Below, one piece after another: positions 21,517 to 30,285 of a stretch of DNA of 54,568 nt (the stretch's first letter is position 1; each line of letters starts with the position of its first letter). Both the position numbers and the translations under genes were made by a program. The notes beneath the pieces were generated by a model that made no database searches, was not told the origin of the DNA, and was given only the letters and a program-made list of their open reading frames with translations. This DNA is from Sulfuritalea sp. (GTDB lineage: Bacteria > Pseudomonadota > Gammaproteobacteria > Burkholderiales > Rhodocyclaceae): contig JADJQA010000022.1 of NCBI GenBank assembly GCA_016712985.1, positions 1-54,568 of the forward strand. The letters are read 5' to 3'.

Positions 21517-22155
21517 GTGAAAACGGAAGCTGGCGTTTCGACTGCGCCGCCCCCGCATCCAGGTGACACTCACGCTGATTCCGAACGCGACCAGATCAGC
21601 CAGAACATCGAAGCTGTTCTGGACTTCTACACGCGTGACGAGCAAAAGATAAGCGGTTCGCAACGTCTGCTGGAACGCATCGTCAGCTTTCTCGGGCAGC
21701 CGATCTTTCTTGCGATCATTCTGCTCATGGTTGCCCTCTGGATACTCGCCAACGGCGCCTTGCGACTGTCTGGCATGGCCGAATTCGATCCGCCGCCCTA
21801 TCACTGGCTGCAGGGATTGGTCGCGCTGGGCGCGTTGCTGACCGCGACCGTGGTTCTGGGCAAGCAGACCCGGCTCGCCCGGCTCGAGGAACAGCGGGCG
21901 CACCTGGAACTGAAGGCGACACTGCTGACGGAGCAGAAGGCTGCCAAGCTCATCGACCTGCTCGAAGAGTTGCGGCGTGATTTGCCCAACGTCAGACACC
22001 GCCACGATTCCGAGGCGGCGACACTGTAGCAGTCCATGAAGCCGGATCAGGTGCTTGCCGCACTGGATGAACGCATCGAGCCGAGTGGTCGATCGACGGC
22101 CCCGGTTGTCGCCGAAGACGACGTCGGCGGCAACGCGCAAAAACCGCATCCCTGA
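21517..22155 (+). CDS. DUF1003 membrane protein with in-frame TAG
   Basis: GTG 21517 begins VKTEAGVSTAPPPHPG. Family features: ISQNIEAVLDFYTRDEQKIS, membrane segment PIFLAIILLMVALWILANGA, segment LQGLVALGALLTATVVLGKQ, then a coiled coil RLARLEEQRAHLELKATLLT and LPNVRHRHDSEAATL. A TAG at 22027 interrupts the frame. The same frame continues QSMKPDQVLAALDERIEPSG to a TGA at 22155, which is exactly the expected DUF1003 C-terminus. One C-to-T change (CAG to TAG) explains this, either as a real nonsense mutation or a base error. The protein would otherwise be about 212 residues. Confidence 0.8.
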
Positions 22156-22401
22156 GTGAGAGTGCCTGCAATATCGTCGGTGATCCATGCAATTGCCGGT
22201 TGAATGGTCAGGGAGGAGACCGTCTGCCTTACGTGCGCAGCCGCACAGATCCTCCGGCTCGCAAACTGCAAAATGAGCGCTGCGAATTGGGGCGAGTTCC
22301 ACAGAGCGGCCAATGCGCGAAGGCGATGGCGCAGGTGCCATCGAATCTGAAGGAAGCGGCGGTGCTTCGAATCCCGCCTCGTATTGTCATGGGTGACCTC
22401 A

Positions 22402-22943
22402 ATGAGCAAATACAAGATAGCAGTGATCGTCGGCAGCCTTCGCCGCGATTCGTTCAACCGCAAGCTGGCGAGCGGGATTGCAAGATTGGCGCCGCCGGAA
22501 TTTTCGTTCCAGCAAGTGCGCATTGGCGACTTGCCGCTTTACAACCAGGACGACGACGCGAACCCAGCCGAAGTCCGGTTCGCGAGATCGTGGCGGCGCA
22601 GGGCCTTCTGTTCGTGACTGCTGAATACAACCGTTCGATTCCCGGCGTACTCAAGAACGCAATCGATCATGCCTCTCGTCCCTACGGGAAGAGCGTCTGG
22701 GCGGGCAAGCCGGCGGGTGTATTGGGCGCTTCGGTCGGGGCCATCGGCACCGCCATGGCGCAACAGCACTTGCGCAATGTTCTCGCGTACCTGGATGTTC
22801 CGACCTTGGGCCAACCCGAGGCGTTTATCCAGGCAAAGGAAGGCTTGTTCGACCCTGCCGGCGACATCGCTGCAGAGAGCAGAAAATTCCTGCAAGACTG
22901 GATGGATCGCTATGTGATGTGGGTGAAAAAGCACGCGGCCTGA
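22402..22943 (+). CDS. NADPH-dependent FMN reductase, one frameshift
   Basis: Starts MSKYKIAVIVGSLRRDSFNR at ATG 22402, the phosphate-binding loop of flavodoxin-like NADPH-dependent FMN reductases (GSLRxxSxN). A one-base loss near 22576 moves to the frame with GLLFVTAEYNRSIPGVLKNA, the second family signature (EYNxSxPGxLKNxIDW, here IDHASRPYG). Then AGVLGASVGAIGTAMAQQHL and C-terminal WMDRYVMWVKKHAA. About 180 residues, the normal size. It probably reduces FMN or quinones with NADPH. It lies upstream of an OsmC-type gene, so a redox-stress context is likely. Confidence 0.85.
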
Positions 22944-23109
22944 TCCAATGACCCGAAAGTAGAAAACACGTCCGAACAAAAATTGGCGCTTCACGATCTC
23001 CATTACGGCACGAGCAACGGATGCGTGGACAGCCAAGGCATCACACTTCGCCGGTGGGCAAAGCATTCCAACAACAGCCATGAACCCCTAACGAAACAGG
23101 AGCAACATC

Positions 23110-23513
23110 ATGATCGAAAAGACCGCCAGCGTGCAATGGGAAGGCCGAGGAAAGCAGGGCCGGGGCAAGATCAGCACCGAGACACGCTGAAAGAATACCC
23201 GTATGGCTTTGGCGACCGCTGACGGACGACCGGCGCGGCACCCCGAGGAGATGCGCCACGCCGCGTGTTTTGAGGCGTGTGCGAAGCGCCGGGCTGGCAA
23301 ACCACCGATGTAGATACCAAGGCGAGCGTGCGGCTGTCCAGGCACGGCGAGGGCTTCGTCATCGACCGCATAGCCCTGACGATGCTGGCCACGGTGCCCG
23401 GCATCGACGAAACGAAGTTCCAGGAGATCGCCGCCGCGGCGAAACGCGATTGTCCTTTGTCGAGGGCACTTGCCAGCGTTCCGGAAATTACCCTGGTAGC
23501 GACGCTGAGATAG
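23110..23513 (+). CDS. OsmC family peroxidase, frameshifted
   Basis: ATG 23110 after ACAGGAGCAACATC starts MIEKTASVQWEGRGKQGRGK, the opening of OsmC proteins. The frame shifts near 23185 (LKEYPYGFGD) and again near 23270, where HAACF marks the first redox Cys region in scrambled form. The end is clean: TDVDTKASVRLSRHGEGFVI, TKFQEIAAAAKRDCPLSRAL (second redox Cys in CPLSRAL) and ASVPEITLVATLR. About 135-140 codons. OsmC proteins reduce organic hydroperoxides. MITE copy 2 lies 42 bases past the stop. Confidence 0.8.
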
Positions 23514-23555
23514 CAGGTCGTTGCTGAGAAGCGCCTCCAGGGGTGCTTGACGGCT

Positions 23556-23697
23556 CCTGATTAGCAAGGAGACTCAGTCCGTCATTCCGGGGCGGCGGAA
23601 CCGGAATCCAGCGACGGATTCCGGGTTCTGCCTGGCAGCCCGGAATGACGGGCCAATCGATGAATTGTTCTTTGGCTGACTATCATTGCTAATCAGG
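23556..23697 (+). mobile_element. MITE-like element M, copy 2 (142 bp)
   Basis: Starts CCTGATTAGCAAGGAG and ends TATCATTGCTAATCAGG. It is bounded by the direct repeat TGACGGCT (23548-23555 and 23698-23705). Same orientation as copy 1, with about 30 bases missing from the central palindrome. Non-coding. Confidence 0.85.
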
Positions 23698-24000
23698 TGA
23701 CGGCTTGGCTACGCGGGGCGCCGAACCTTCACCGCTGCATTGATCACAGCGCCGGCCTTGGAGCAGCCAATCCGTCAACACGGTGACGTCGTCGTGCACA
23801 GAGTCGACCACAAAAAGTTGGTTTCGCAGACCAGGGGCCTCGTGTACTTCTCCCTCACTTTTCCGGCAACACCCTGGCATTTGGCCCCGTGCGACAACGT
23901 ACAGAGCGCCTGGATCAAGCCGCGTATTGTGGGACGCGTGATCATTGAATCAGGCCATTCAGGCGATTCGGTCACCTAACCCACAGCGAGAGGTAATTAT

Positions 24001-24075
24001 ATGAACAGCATCGTTTACATCGTCGGCTTCGTCGTCATCGTCTTGGTGGTCCTGTCCTTTTTCGGGCTTCGATAA
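24001..24075 (+). CDS. 24-residue single-span membrane peptide
   Basis: MNSIVYIVGFVVIVLVVLSF then FGLR and TAA. It follows GAGAGGTAATTAT and is almost entirely one hydrophobic helix with a terminal Arg. Peptides with this opening (MNSIVYIVG) and FFGLR ending occur as short hypotheticals in proteobacteria. No function is known. Intact. Confidence 0.6.
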   Translation: MNSIVYIVGFVVIVLVVLSFFGLR

Positions 24076-24203
24076 AGACCCAAGAGACACAATCGAATTG
24101 GCGTAACCCTGGACTGGAAGGCTCTTCATGCTTCAGGATGAGGACGCTTTGCTGATGCCATGCCGATTCGATTGATTTCCCACAACACTATCAGGAGGCT
24201 GGG

Positions 24204-24484
24204 ATGAATGCGACGATTCTTCAGCACAGCGAACGATCAGACGGGATGGAAAACCGAGGAGTATCACGGCAGCAAATGCGTCTGCACGCGCTGAGGTTCC
24301 TCGAAACGAAGTGCTTTCGGGTCATGACACAGGGACATTTACGGTAAGAATCACCGAGAACGGCTCGGGACCGATCGATGACAAAGGCGCCAGTGCCAAG
24401 TCAGACCGAGGACTTTTCTACTCGACGAGGCGATTGCAGAAGGCATGGGCTTTGTCAGGGGCCGTGAGTTGATCGAAGGCGCCT
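24204..24484 (+). CDS. Possible small frameshifted gene
   Basis: ATG 24204 has the strongest ribosome site in the area (AGGAGGCTGGG). As written it encodes MNATILQHSERSDGMENRGV...MTQGHLR and stops at 24347. Adjacent frames look more protein-like further on: HDTGTFTVRITENGSGPIDD and later FLLDEAIAEGMGFVRGRELI ending at 24484. I suggest one gene of about 90 residues with two indels. The family is not recognised. Confidence 0.35.
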
Positions 24485-24510
24485 GACTGTTGCCGCCGCC
24501 ACTGACCCCA

Positions 24511-25368
24511 ATGCTTCGGTCCGGTTCTGCCCCGCTTGCATCACTCAAGACGCTTTTTGCCAGCAAGCGCGGCAAGGTGTTGCCGTTACCACCGAAGCTG
24601 GCGCGCCTGTATGGCTGCCTGCGCATGCCAATGCCGCGCGCCCATCCTCATGTCATCAGCAATTTTGTGACCACGCTGGATGGCGTCGTATCGCTGAACG
24701 TGAAAGGGCACGCCAGCGGCGGGGATATCAGCGGGTTCAGCGCCCAGGACCGAATGGTGATGGGCCTGTTGCGGGCCATTGCCGACGTGGTGATCATCGG
24801 GGCCGGTACGTTGAGCGCCGACAGCACGCATGTATGGACGGCGGACGCCATCTTCCCCGAGCTTGCGGATGACTATCGGCGGCTGAGAAACGCCCTGGGC
24901 AAGAGCGGAGCGCCGCTGCACGTGGTCGTCAGCGGCAGCGGCGCGATTGATGTCCGCTTGCCGGTGTTTACATCCGGCGAGGTGCAGGCGTTGATCCTTA
25001 CGACCACCGCAGGCGCAAAGCACTTGCTCCAGCATCGCGTGCCGGATTCGGTCGAGGTGCGCGCGATTCGTCCCAGCGCCGGCGCGATTCCGGCGAGCGC
25101 CATCCTTGAATCGCTGTGTCGGGCGCGCCCCGGCAAGCTGATCCTGGTCGAGGGCGGGCCGCGATTGCTGGGCGATTTTTACGCGGAGCGCCTTATCGAC
25201 GAGCAGTTCCTGACTCTCGCACCGCAGATTGCGGGCCGCGACACGACCGACCGGCAGATCAGCCTGGTGATGGGCAAGTCATTCGCCCTTGGCGACGCTC
25301 GATGGGGCTGTTTGATAGACGTCCGGCGTGGGAGCAACCACCTGTTTCTGCGGTATGCCTTCCCGTGA
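24511..25368 (+). CDS. RibD C-terminal / dihydrofolate reductase-fold protein
   Basis: About 285 residues from ATG 24511 (TTG 24490 is an alternative; neither has a strong ribosome site). Family blocks: HPHVISNFVTTLDGVVSLNV, DRMVMGLLRAIADVVIIGAG (the ADxxxxGxxT region), PLHVVVSGSGAIDVRLPVFT, GKLILVEGGPRLLGDFYAER (GGPxLxxxll) and DEQFLTLAPQIAGRD. This is the reductase half of RibD as a stand-alone protein; such proteins use NADPH, but the substrate varies. No deaminase domain is present. It precedes the gnd operon by 180 bases. Confidence 0.8.
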   Translation: MLRSGSAPLASLKTLFASKRGKVLPLPPKLARLYGCLRMPMPRAHPHVISNFVTTLDGVVSLNVKGHASGGDISGFSAQDRMVMGLLRAIADVVIIGAGTLSADSTHVWTADAIFPELADDYRRLRNALGKSGAPLHVVVSGSGAIDVRLPVFTSGEVQALILTTTAGAKHLLQHRVPDSVEVRAIRPSAGAIPASAILESLCRARPGKLILVEGGPRLLGDFYAERLIDEQFLTLAPQIAGRDTTDRQISLVMGKSFALGDARWGCLIDVRRGSNHLFLRYAFP

Positions 25369-25551
25369 TGCGGGTGCAGCCGAGGGGTAGCTTTACCCGC
25401 CGGTCGCGCCAGGCAATGCGATACAAGGCGGTGAGCAGCATGACCCGTTAGACTCCATGCCGGGCAAGCGCCCCACCCTTCCTGTGAGTATCACTTGCGG
25501 GAACTGCAGGGCACCGCCTGGATCAGCGGGCCCCTTGAAAAGGAATGGACG

Positions 25552-26580
25552 ATGCAACTTGGAATGATTGGTTTGGGGCGCATGGGCGCCAACATGTGCC
25601 GCCGCCTGATGCGGGCCGGTCACCAGTGTGTCGTCCATGACATTCGGCCCGAAGCCGTGGCGCGGCTTGAGGATGATGGCGCGATCGGATCCCGCTCGCT
25701 GGAAGATTTCGTTGCTAGGCTTGAGCGACCGCGCAACGTATGGATGATGGTTCCGGCGGCGGCGGTGCAGCAGACTCTTGCCACGATCGCGACGCTCCTG
25801 GAACCCGGCGATGCCTTGATCGATGGGGGAAATTCCCATCACCGGGACGACATCCGCCGCGCAAGTCAACTCCGGCTGGCCGGGATCGACTACATGGACG
25901 TCGGGACCAGCGGCGGCATCTGGGGATTGGAGCGAGGCTATTGCCTGATGATCGGTGGCGATATCGCGGTCACGCAACGCCTTGATCCGATTTTCAGCGC
26001 GCTTGCCCCCGGCATCGATGCAGCGCCGCGAACTCCCGGGAGGGCCGGGCCCGGCAGCAGCGCGGAGCAAGGCTATCTCCACTGTGGCGCCAACGGTGCC
26101 GGTCACTTCGCCAAGATGATCCACAACGGCATCGAGTACGGGATCATGGCTGCCTACGCCGAAGGGCTCAACCTGCTTCGCCACGCCAACAGCGGCAGAG
26201 TGATTCGCAACGCAGACGCGGAAACAGCGCCACTGGAGGATCCGCAGGCCTATCAATACGACTTCAATCTCGGTGAGATCGCGGAAGTCTGGAGGCGTGG
26301 CAGCGTGATCCGCTCATGGCTGCTGGACTTGACGGCGCAGGCGCTGCAGCGCGACGCCGATCTGTCAGGGTTCCATGGCAGCGTATCGGATTCCGGGGAA
26401 GGCCGCTGGGCCCTGAAGGCCGCGATCGACACGGCGGTGCCGACCCCGGTGCTAAGCGCCGCGCTCTGCGCCAGGTTCAGCTCTCGCGGCGAGAACAGCT
26501 TTGCCGACAAACTGCTGTCGGCAATGCGCAGCGAATTCGGCGGTCATGCCGAACAGGCGCCGCACAAGGACGGCACATGA
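25552..26580 (+). CDS. gnd: 6-phosphogluconate dehydrogenase, decarboxylating (short type)
   Basis: 342 residues from ATG 25552 with AAAAGGAA upstream. NAD(P)-binding loop MIGLGRMGANMCRRLMRAGH; NVWMMVPAAAV; DGGNSHHRDDIRRA; YMDVGTSGGIWGLERGYCLM; active-site region GAGHFAKMIHNGIEYGIMAA (Lys and Asn); C-terminal AAIDTAVPTPVLSAALCARF. The size and the GIWGLERGYCLM block fit the short, often NAD-preferring GndA/YqeC-type enzymes. It converts 6-phosphogluconate to ribulose-5-P and CO2. Its TGA overlaps the ATG of the zwf remnant (ATGA), so gnd-zwf-pgl was one operon. Intact. Confidence 0.92.
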   Translation: MQLGMIGLGRMGANMCRRLMRAGHQCVVHDIRPEAVARLEDDGAIGSRSLEDFVARLERPRNVWMMVPAAAVQQTLATIATLLEPGDALIDGGNSHHRDDIRRASQLRLAGIDYMDVGTSGGIWGLERGYCLMIGGDIAVTQRLDPIFSALAPGIDAAPRTPGRAGPGSSAEQGYLHCGANGAGHFAKMIHNGIEYGIMAAYAEGLNLLRHANSGRVIRNADAETAPLEDPQAYQYDFNLGEIAEVWRRGSVIRSWLLDLTAQALQRDADLSGFHGSVSDSGEGRWALKAAIDTAVPTPVLSAALCARFSSRGENSFADKLLSAMRSEFGGHAEQAPHKDGT

Positions 26581-26947
26581 ACGCCCCCTTTTGCGATGCC
26601 CTTGTATTGTTTGGGGCACTGCTTGTCCGCGCCAGGTAGCGATCGCGATCGGAGCCATGGTGAAGCGGCACGGCACCCAGAATGTCGGAGACGAGGTGGA
26701 GCTCTACGCCTGCGACACCCAAGGCGATGAGATGGAGGCCTATGAGCGCTTGATTGGAGATGCGCTGAAAGGCGACGCCACGCTGTTTGGGCGACAGGAT
26801 GGCATCGAAGCGGCATGGCGCATCGTCGATCCGATTTTGAACAACCAGACGCCGCTCCGGGAATATGAACCGGGCACCTGGGGGCCGGCCGAAGCCGACG
26901 CAATGATGGGCGGACTGGGTGGCTGGCGCAATCCCCCGGTCACATGA
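26577..26947 (+). pseudogene. zwf: Glucose-6-phosphate dehydrogenase, internally deleted remnant
   Basis: The first 14 codons MNAPFCDALVLFGA are the true start of Zwf (normally continuing TGDLA). After a few unrelated codons and a TAG at 26636, the sequence resumes at VAIAIGAMVKRHGTQNVGDE, VELYACDTQGDEMEAYERLI, AWRIVDPILNNQTPLREYEP and GTWGPAEADAMM, the last 100 or so residues of Zwf. The Rossmann domain and the catalytic RIDHYLGK region are absent, a loss of roughly 1 kb from a gene normally about 1.4-1.5 kb. Both ATGA overlaps, with gnd upstream and pgl downstream, are preserved. This is either a real deletion or an assembly collapse. Confidence 0.85.
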
Positions 26948-27720
26948 TGATCCGCGACTTTTCCAGGGCGCAAGGGAATTCGTGTTCGGCCGGGCATGAA
27001 CCCGACAGTCCGCGGTTAAAGATCGAGGTGCATGCCGATGTCGCGGCGGTTTCGCGCCGCGCCGCGGCCTTGGTCGCAGAGGCTTCACGGCGGGCCATCG
27101 CGCAGCGCGACCGATTCGTGCTGGCGCTCAGCGGGGGCAATACGCCGCGGGCGATGCTGCGCATGCTGGCGGCAGAGTCGATCGATTGGCACAAGGTGCA
27201 TCTGACGCAGGTCGATGAGCGCGTGGCTCCTGTGCACAGCCGTGAGCGGAACCTGAGCGATTTGCGTGAGTTTCTGCTGGCTCGGATCGCCCTCCCTGCT
27301 GAGCAGTTCCATCCCATGCCGGTGGATGATGATGCCGATCTGCCAGCCGCCGCCGAACGCCATGCCCGCTTGCTGGAGCGACTGGCGGGCGCGCCACCGC
27401 TGCTCGACCTCGTTCAACTGGGGCTCGGTGCGGACGGCCACACGGCTTCGCTTGTGCCGGGCGACCCCGTGCTTGACGTCACTGACAACGATGTTGCCGT
27501 CGCCGAAAGCTACCAGGGATGCCGTCGAATGACCCTTACGTTGCCGATCATCAACCGGGCGCTCTGCATTCTTTGGCTCGTAACGGGCGAGCAAAAGGCC
27601 GATGCACTGGCGCGCATGGTCCAGGGCGATCCTTCCCTGCCGGCGAGCCGTGTCCGCCAGGCGTCGGCCCTGCTGCTGGCCGATCACGACGCCGCCCGCC
27701 TGGCATCGCAGGCCATCTAG
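26944..27720 (+). CDS. pgl: 6-phosphogluconolactonase
   Basis: 258 residues, starting in the ATGA overlap with the zwf remnant. DevB-type lactonase features: FVLALSGGNTPRAMLRMLAA (phosphate-binding GGxTP), VHLTQVDERVAPVHSRERNL, LDLVQLGLGADGHTASLVPG (GxGxDGHxAS, the most diagnostic block) and ALCILWLVTGEQKADALARM. It hydrolyses 6-phosphogluconolactone to 6-phosphogluconate. There is an N-terminal extension of about 25 residues (MMIRDFSRAQGNSCSAGHEP). Intact although its upstream enzyme is deleted. Convergent with folE. Confidence 0.93.
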   Translation: MMIRDFSRAQGNSCSAGHEPDSPRLKIEVHADVAAVSRRAAALVAEASRRAIAQRDRFVLALSGGNTPRAMLRMLAAESIDWHKVHLTQVDERVAPVHSRERNLSDLREFLLARIALPAEQFHPMPVDDDADLPAAAERHARLLERLAGAPPLLDLVQLGLGADGHTASLVPGDPVLDVTDNDVAVAESYQGCRRMTLTLPIINRALCILWLVTGEQKADALARMVQGDPSLPASRVRQASALLLADHDAARLASQAI

Positions 27721-27792
27721 GGAATTGCGGCAACGGCGCTGCTGCTCGAGGGCCGGACGCGATTCCCGGTGGAGTTCAGGCGCGGCGCCCGA

Positions 27793-28344
27793 TCAGGAGA
27801 AAAATTCCTCCCGGGTCGCGAGCGAATCGCGAAACACACCAAGGACGGATGAAGTCACCATCGTCGAATTCTGCTTTTCCACGCCGCGCATCATCATGCA
27901 CAGATGTCGCGCTTCGATCATGACGCCAACGCCCTTGGCGTTGACCGATTCCATCACCACTTTGGAAATCTGTTCGGTCAACCGCTCCTGCAATTGCAGC
28001 CGTCGCGCGTACATGTCCACCAAACGGGCGAGCTTGCTGACGCCGAATACCCTGCCGCTGGGGATATAGCCGATATGGCAGCGACCAAAGAACGGCAGCA
28101 TGTGGTGTTCGCACATGCTGTACAGCTCGATGTCCTTGACAACCACCATGCTGCTGGTTTCCTGTCTGAAACAGGCGCCATTGATCAACTCCGTGGCATC
28201 GGTGCGATAGCCCGACGTGAGGAACTCATAGGACTTCGCAACCCGCTTCGGCGTGTCGATCAGGCCTTCCCGCGTCGGGTCTTCGCCGATCTCGATCAGC
28301 AAATCGCGCACCAGACCTTCGATCCTCGCAATATTCAATCCCAT
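27793..28344 (-). CDS. folE: GTP cyclohydrolase I
   Basis: 183 residues: MGLNIARIEGLVRDLLIEIG, DPTREGLIDTPKRVAKSYEF, DIELYSMCEHHMLPFFGRCH (zinc Cys and His, catalytic His), HIGYIPSGRVFGVSKLARLV, EARHLCMMMRGVEKQNSTMV (second zinc Cys, in HLCM) and the C-terminal SVLGVFRDSLATREEFF. It makes 7,8-dihydroneopterin triphosphate from GTP, the first step of folate and pterin synthesis. The zinc ligands are complete, so this is the canonical type IA. It sits 9 bases downstream of sodB on the same strand. Intact. Confidence 0.95.
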   Translation of the reverse strand: MGLNIARIEGLVRDLLIEIGEDPTREGLIDTPKRVAKSYEFLTSGYRTDATELINGACFRQETSSMVVVKDIELYSMCEHHMLPFFGRCHIGYIPSGRVFGVSKLARLVDMYARRLQLQERLTEQISKVVMESVNAKGVGVMIEARHLCMMMRGVEKQNSTMVTSSVLGVFRDSLATREEFFS

Positions 28345-28353
28345 GGCCAGCGC

Positions 28354-28938
28354 TCAGGAGAAATTTTTCGCAGCGAAATCCCAGTCGGCCAGATTGGCGA
28401 GGAACGCATCGACGAATTTCGGGCGTTGGTTTCGGTAGTCGATGTAGTAGGCATGCTCCCAAACGTCGATCGTCAGCAGCGGCGTGTCGCCGCCGGTGAT
28501 CGGAGTGCCGGCACCGCTGGTATTGGCAATGTCGACCGAGCCGTCAGACTTCTTCACCAGCCAGGTCCAGCCGGAACCGAAATTGGCTACAGCCGACGCC
28601 TGAAACAACTCTTTGAACTTGTCCAAGGATCCCCACCGCTTGCTGATCGCTGCGGCGAGAGATCCCTGCGGCGAGCCACCGCCGAGGGGCTTCATGCACT
28701 TCCAGAAGAAGCTGTGGTTCCACGCCTGTGCCGCATTGTTGAAGACGCCGCCAGCGGGCGCTTTCTTGATGATGACTTCGAGGGCCAGATCCGCATACTC
28801 GGTGCCCTCGACCAGGTTGTTGAGATTGGTGACATAGGCTCGATGGTGCTTGCCATAATGATACTCAAGCGTCTCGCGCGACATATGCGGCGCCAGAGCG
28901 TCTTGTGCGTAGGGAAGTTGGGGCAGGGTGTGTTCCAT
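28354..28938 (-). CDS. sodB: Superoxide dismutase, Fe type
   Basis: 194 residues from ATG 28938: MEHTLPQLPYAQDALAPHMS. Metal ligands: His in YHYGKHHRAYV, His in AAQAWNHSFFW, Asp and His in DVWEHAYYIDYRN. AQAWNHSFFW and FGSGWTWLV are typical of iron enzymes. It dismutates superoxide in the cytoplasm. The frame is open upstream as far as 29181, but the ATG at 28938 matches the family start and is preceded by GAGGAACCGCACC. Followed closely by folE. Intact. Confidence 0.95.
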   Translation of the reverse strand: MEHTLPQLPYAQDALAPHMSRETLEYHYGKHHRAYVTNLNNLVEGTEYADLALEVIIKKAPAGGVFNNAAQAWNHSFFWKCMKPLGGGSPQGSLAAAISKRWGSLDKFKELFQASAVANFGSGWTWLVKKSDGSVDIANTSGAGTPITGGDTPLLTIDVWEHAYYIDYRNQRPKFVDAFLANLADWDFAAKNFS

Positions 28939-29646
28939 GGTGCGGTTCCTCATGTCGGTGAAGTGATTCTCGAGGGTGCCGCCCTCTTGGCGGAGTTGCG
29001 GTCTGACAAACTTATAGGCCGTTACTTGCCCAAGATCGGTTCGCTGACGCACATAACGCAAGGCTTTCTCGCGACGGAACCCGGCAGATGCGGTCAAGGT
29101 CGGTACGCGTCCAGCGCATCGCGACTCTCCAATGTACTGCCTTGCGCGGGCGGCAATCGCCGCTAAGCCGGCGCCACTCATGCAGCCTACGGGCGCCGTA
29201 ACCGGCCGCGGCGCAAGCTCCGCTTGGCGTAAAAATCCATCAGTGGTGTTACCGAAATGCCATGCAGCAGAATCGAAGCTGCCACGGTCGCCAACGTCAG
29301 GGCGGTAACTTCACCTGGTTCGGAGGCGGTCCGGCTTTGCTGGTCTCCCAAGACTTGCCGCCGCAGCCGGCCGCCGCTGGCGCCGGCACGGCGCTGTACT
29401 GCGATGCGGTGCATGTCCGGATGGGCGGCCTCTTCGAGTGACGTGTTTCACTTCGGTCGGCGCGGAATCACGCCGGACCAAGCGCCTCATCGGCAGCGCG
29501 ACGGGCGTGCACGGCGCGACTGCCGATCGATGGCCGGCACACACACCTTGCTCTTATCGAAACTGCGGTTCTTCACGGTCCCAAATGGAGCGGCGTGCCG
29601 CCATCGCCACGTGTGGGTTCTACACCCCGGTAGCTGACTCGGGATG
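28939..29646. other. 708-base region with only a gene remnant
   Basis: Between sodB and the CheB gene. Apart from the antiporter tail at 29187-29352, no frame is recognisable. Promoter signals for sodB should be in the first 150 bases, but none is clear. Confidence 0.4.
29187..29352 (-). pseudogene. Cation/proton antiporter C-terminal remnant
   Basis: The minus-strand frame reads GEVTALTLATVAASILLHGI then SVTPLMDFYAKRSLRRGRLR to a stop at 29187. The SILLHGISVTPLM motif is the last membrane segment of CPA1/NhaP-type sodium-proton antiporters. The 1 kb or more of membrane domain that should precede it is absent: the sequence upstream reads as unrelated frames. A fragment left by deletion, or by misassembly. 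Confidence 0.55.
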
Positions 29647-30249
29647 TCAAACGCGAATTGGGTCGTCCACAGCGGCAACTCGTGCAATTCGAACAATTGC
29701 CTGAGCGATATCCCTTGGTGACAGGACAAAGTCAATGCACCCGCTCGCAATTGCGCTCTCCGGCATGTCTGGCTGCTTCGCCGTATCAAGCTTCTGCGCA
29801 ATGGTGATGCCGCCTACGTCCTTGATGCCGCACAGGGCTGCGGCCCCGTCGCCGTCGTAGCCAGAGACAATAACAGCGATAAGCTTGCCATCCCAGCAAT
29901 CGGTCAATGAGCGCAAAAAGACCGTGATTACATCAGGCCAACCTCGGGGCTTTGATATCGGCATCAGACGGAACTCGCCATTGTCGACGTGCAAGTCGCG
30001 ATTTTCAGGAATGATGAACACATGATTGGGTTCGATCTGCAATCTGTCCGTGATCAAATCGACCGGCATGCTTGTAAAGCGAGGAAGAACCTCATGAAGG
30101 TGGGTCGGCATGCTTGTGATGTGATTGACGATGACGATTGCCACACCCATGTCAGGCGGGAGATTCTGCAGTAGCTGGATGTAGGCGTCCAGACCGCCGG
30201 CCGAACCGCCAACGCAAACAATCGGGAAATCCTTCACTGAGGGATCCAT
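29647..30249 (-). CDS. Stand-alone CheB methylesterase domain
   Basis: 200 residues starting MDPSVKDFPIVCVGGSAGGL at 30249. Catalytic triad candidates: Ser in VGGSAGGLDAY, His in VIVNHITSMPTHL, Asp in VIVSGYDGDGAAALCGIK. Other family blocks: NHVFIIPENRDLHVDNGEFR and MPESAIASGCIDFVLSP. There is no receiver domain, so it is not a classical chemotaxis CheB. Similar isolated domains work with CheR-like sensors or sit in stress loci. It would deaminate or demethylate glutamyl sites on a receptor-like partner, but no such partner is adjacent. Intact. Confidence 0.85.
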   Translation of the reverse strand: MDPSVKDFPIVCVGGSAGGLDAYIQLLQNLPPDMGVAIVIVNHITSMPTHLHEVLPRFTSMPVDLITDRLQIEPNHVFIIPENRDLHVDNGEFRLMPISKPRGWPDVITVFLRSLTDCWDGKLIAVIVSGYDGDGAAALCGIKDVGGITIAQKLDTAKQPDMPESAIASGCIDFVLSPRDIAQAIVRIARVAAVDDPIRV

Positions 30250-30285
30250 CAGTTCACTGCATGCCCTGGCGAGGTCGGTGTGCCC

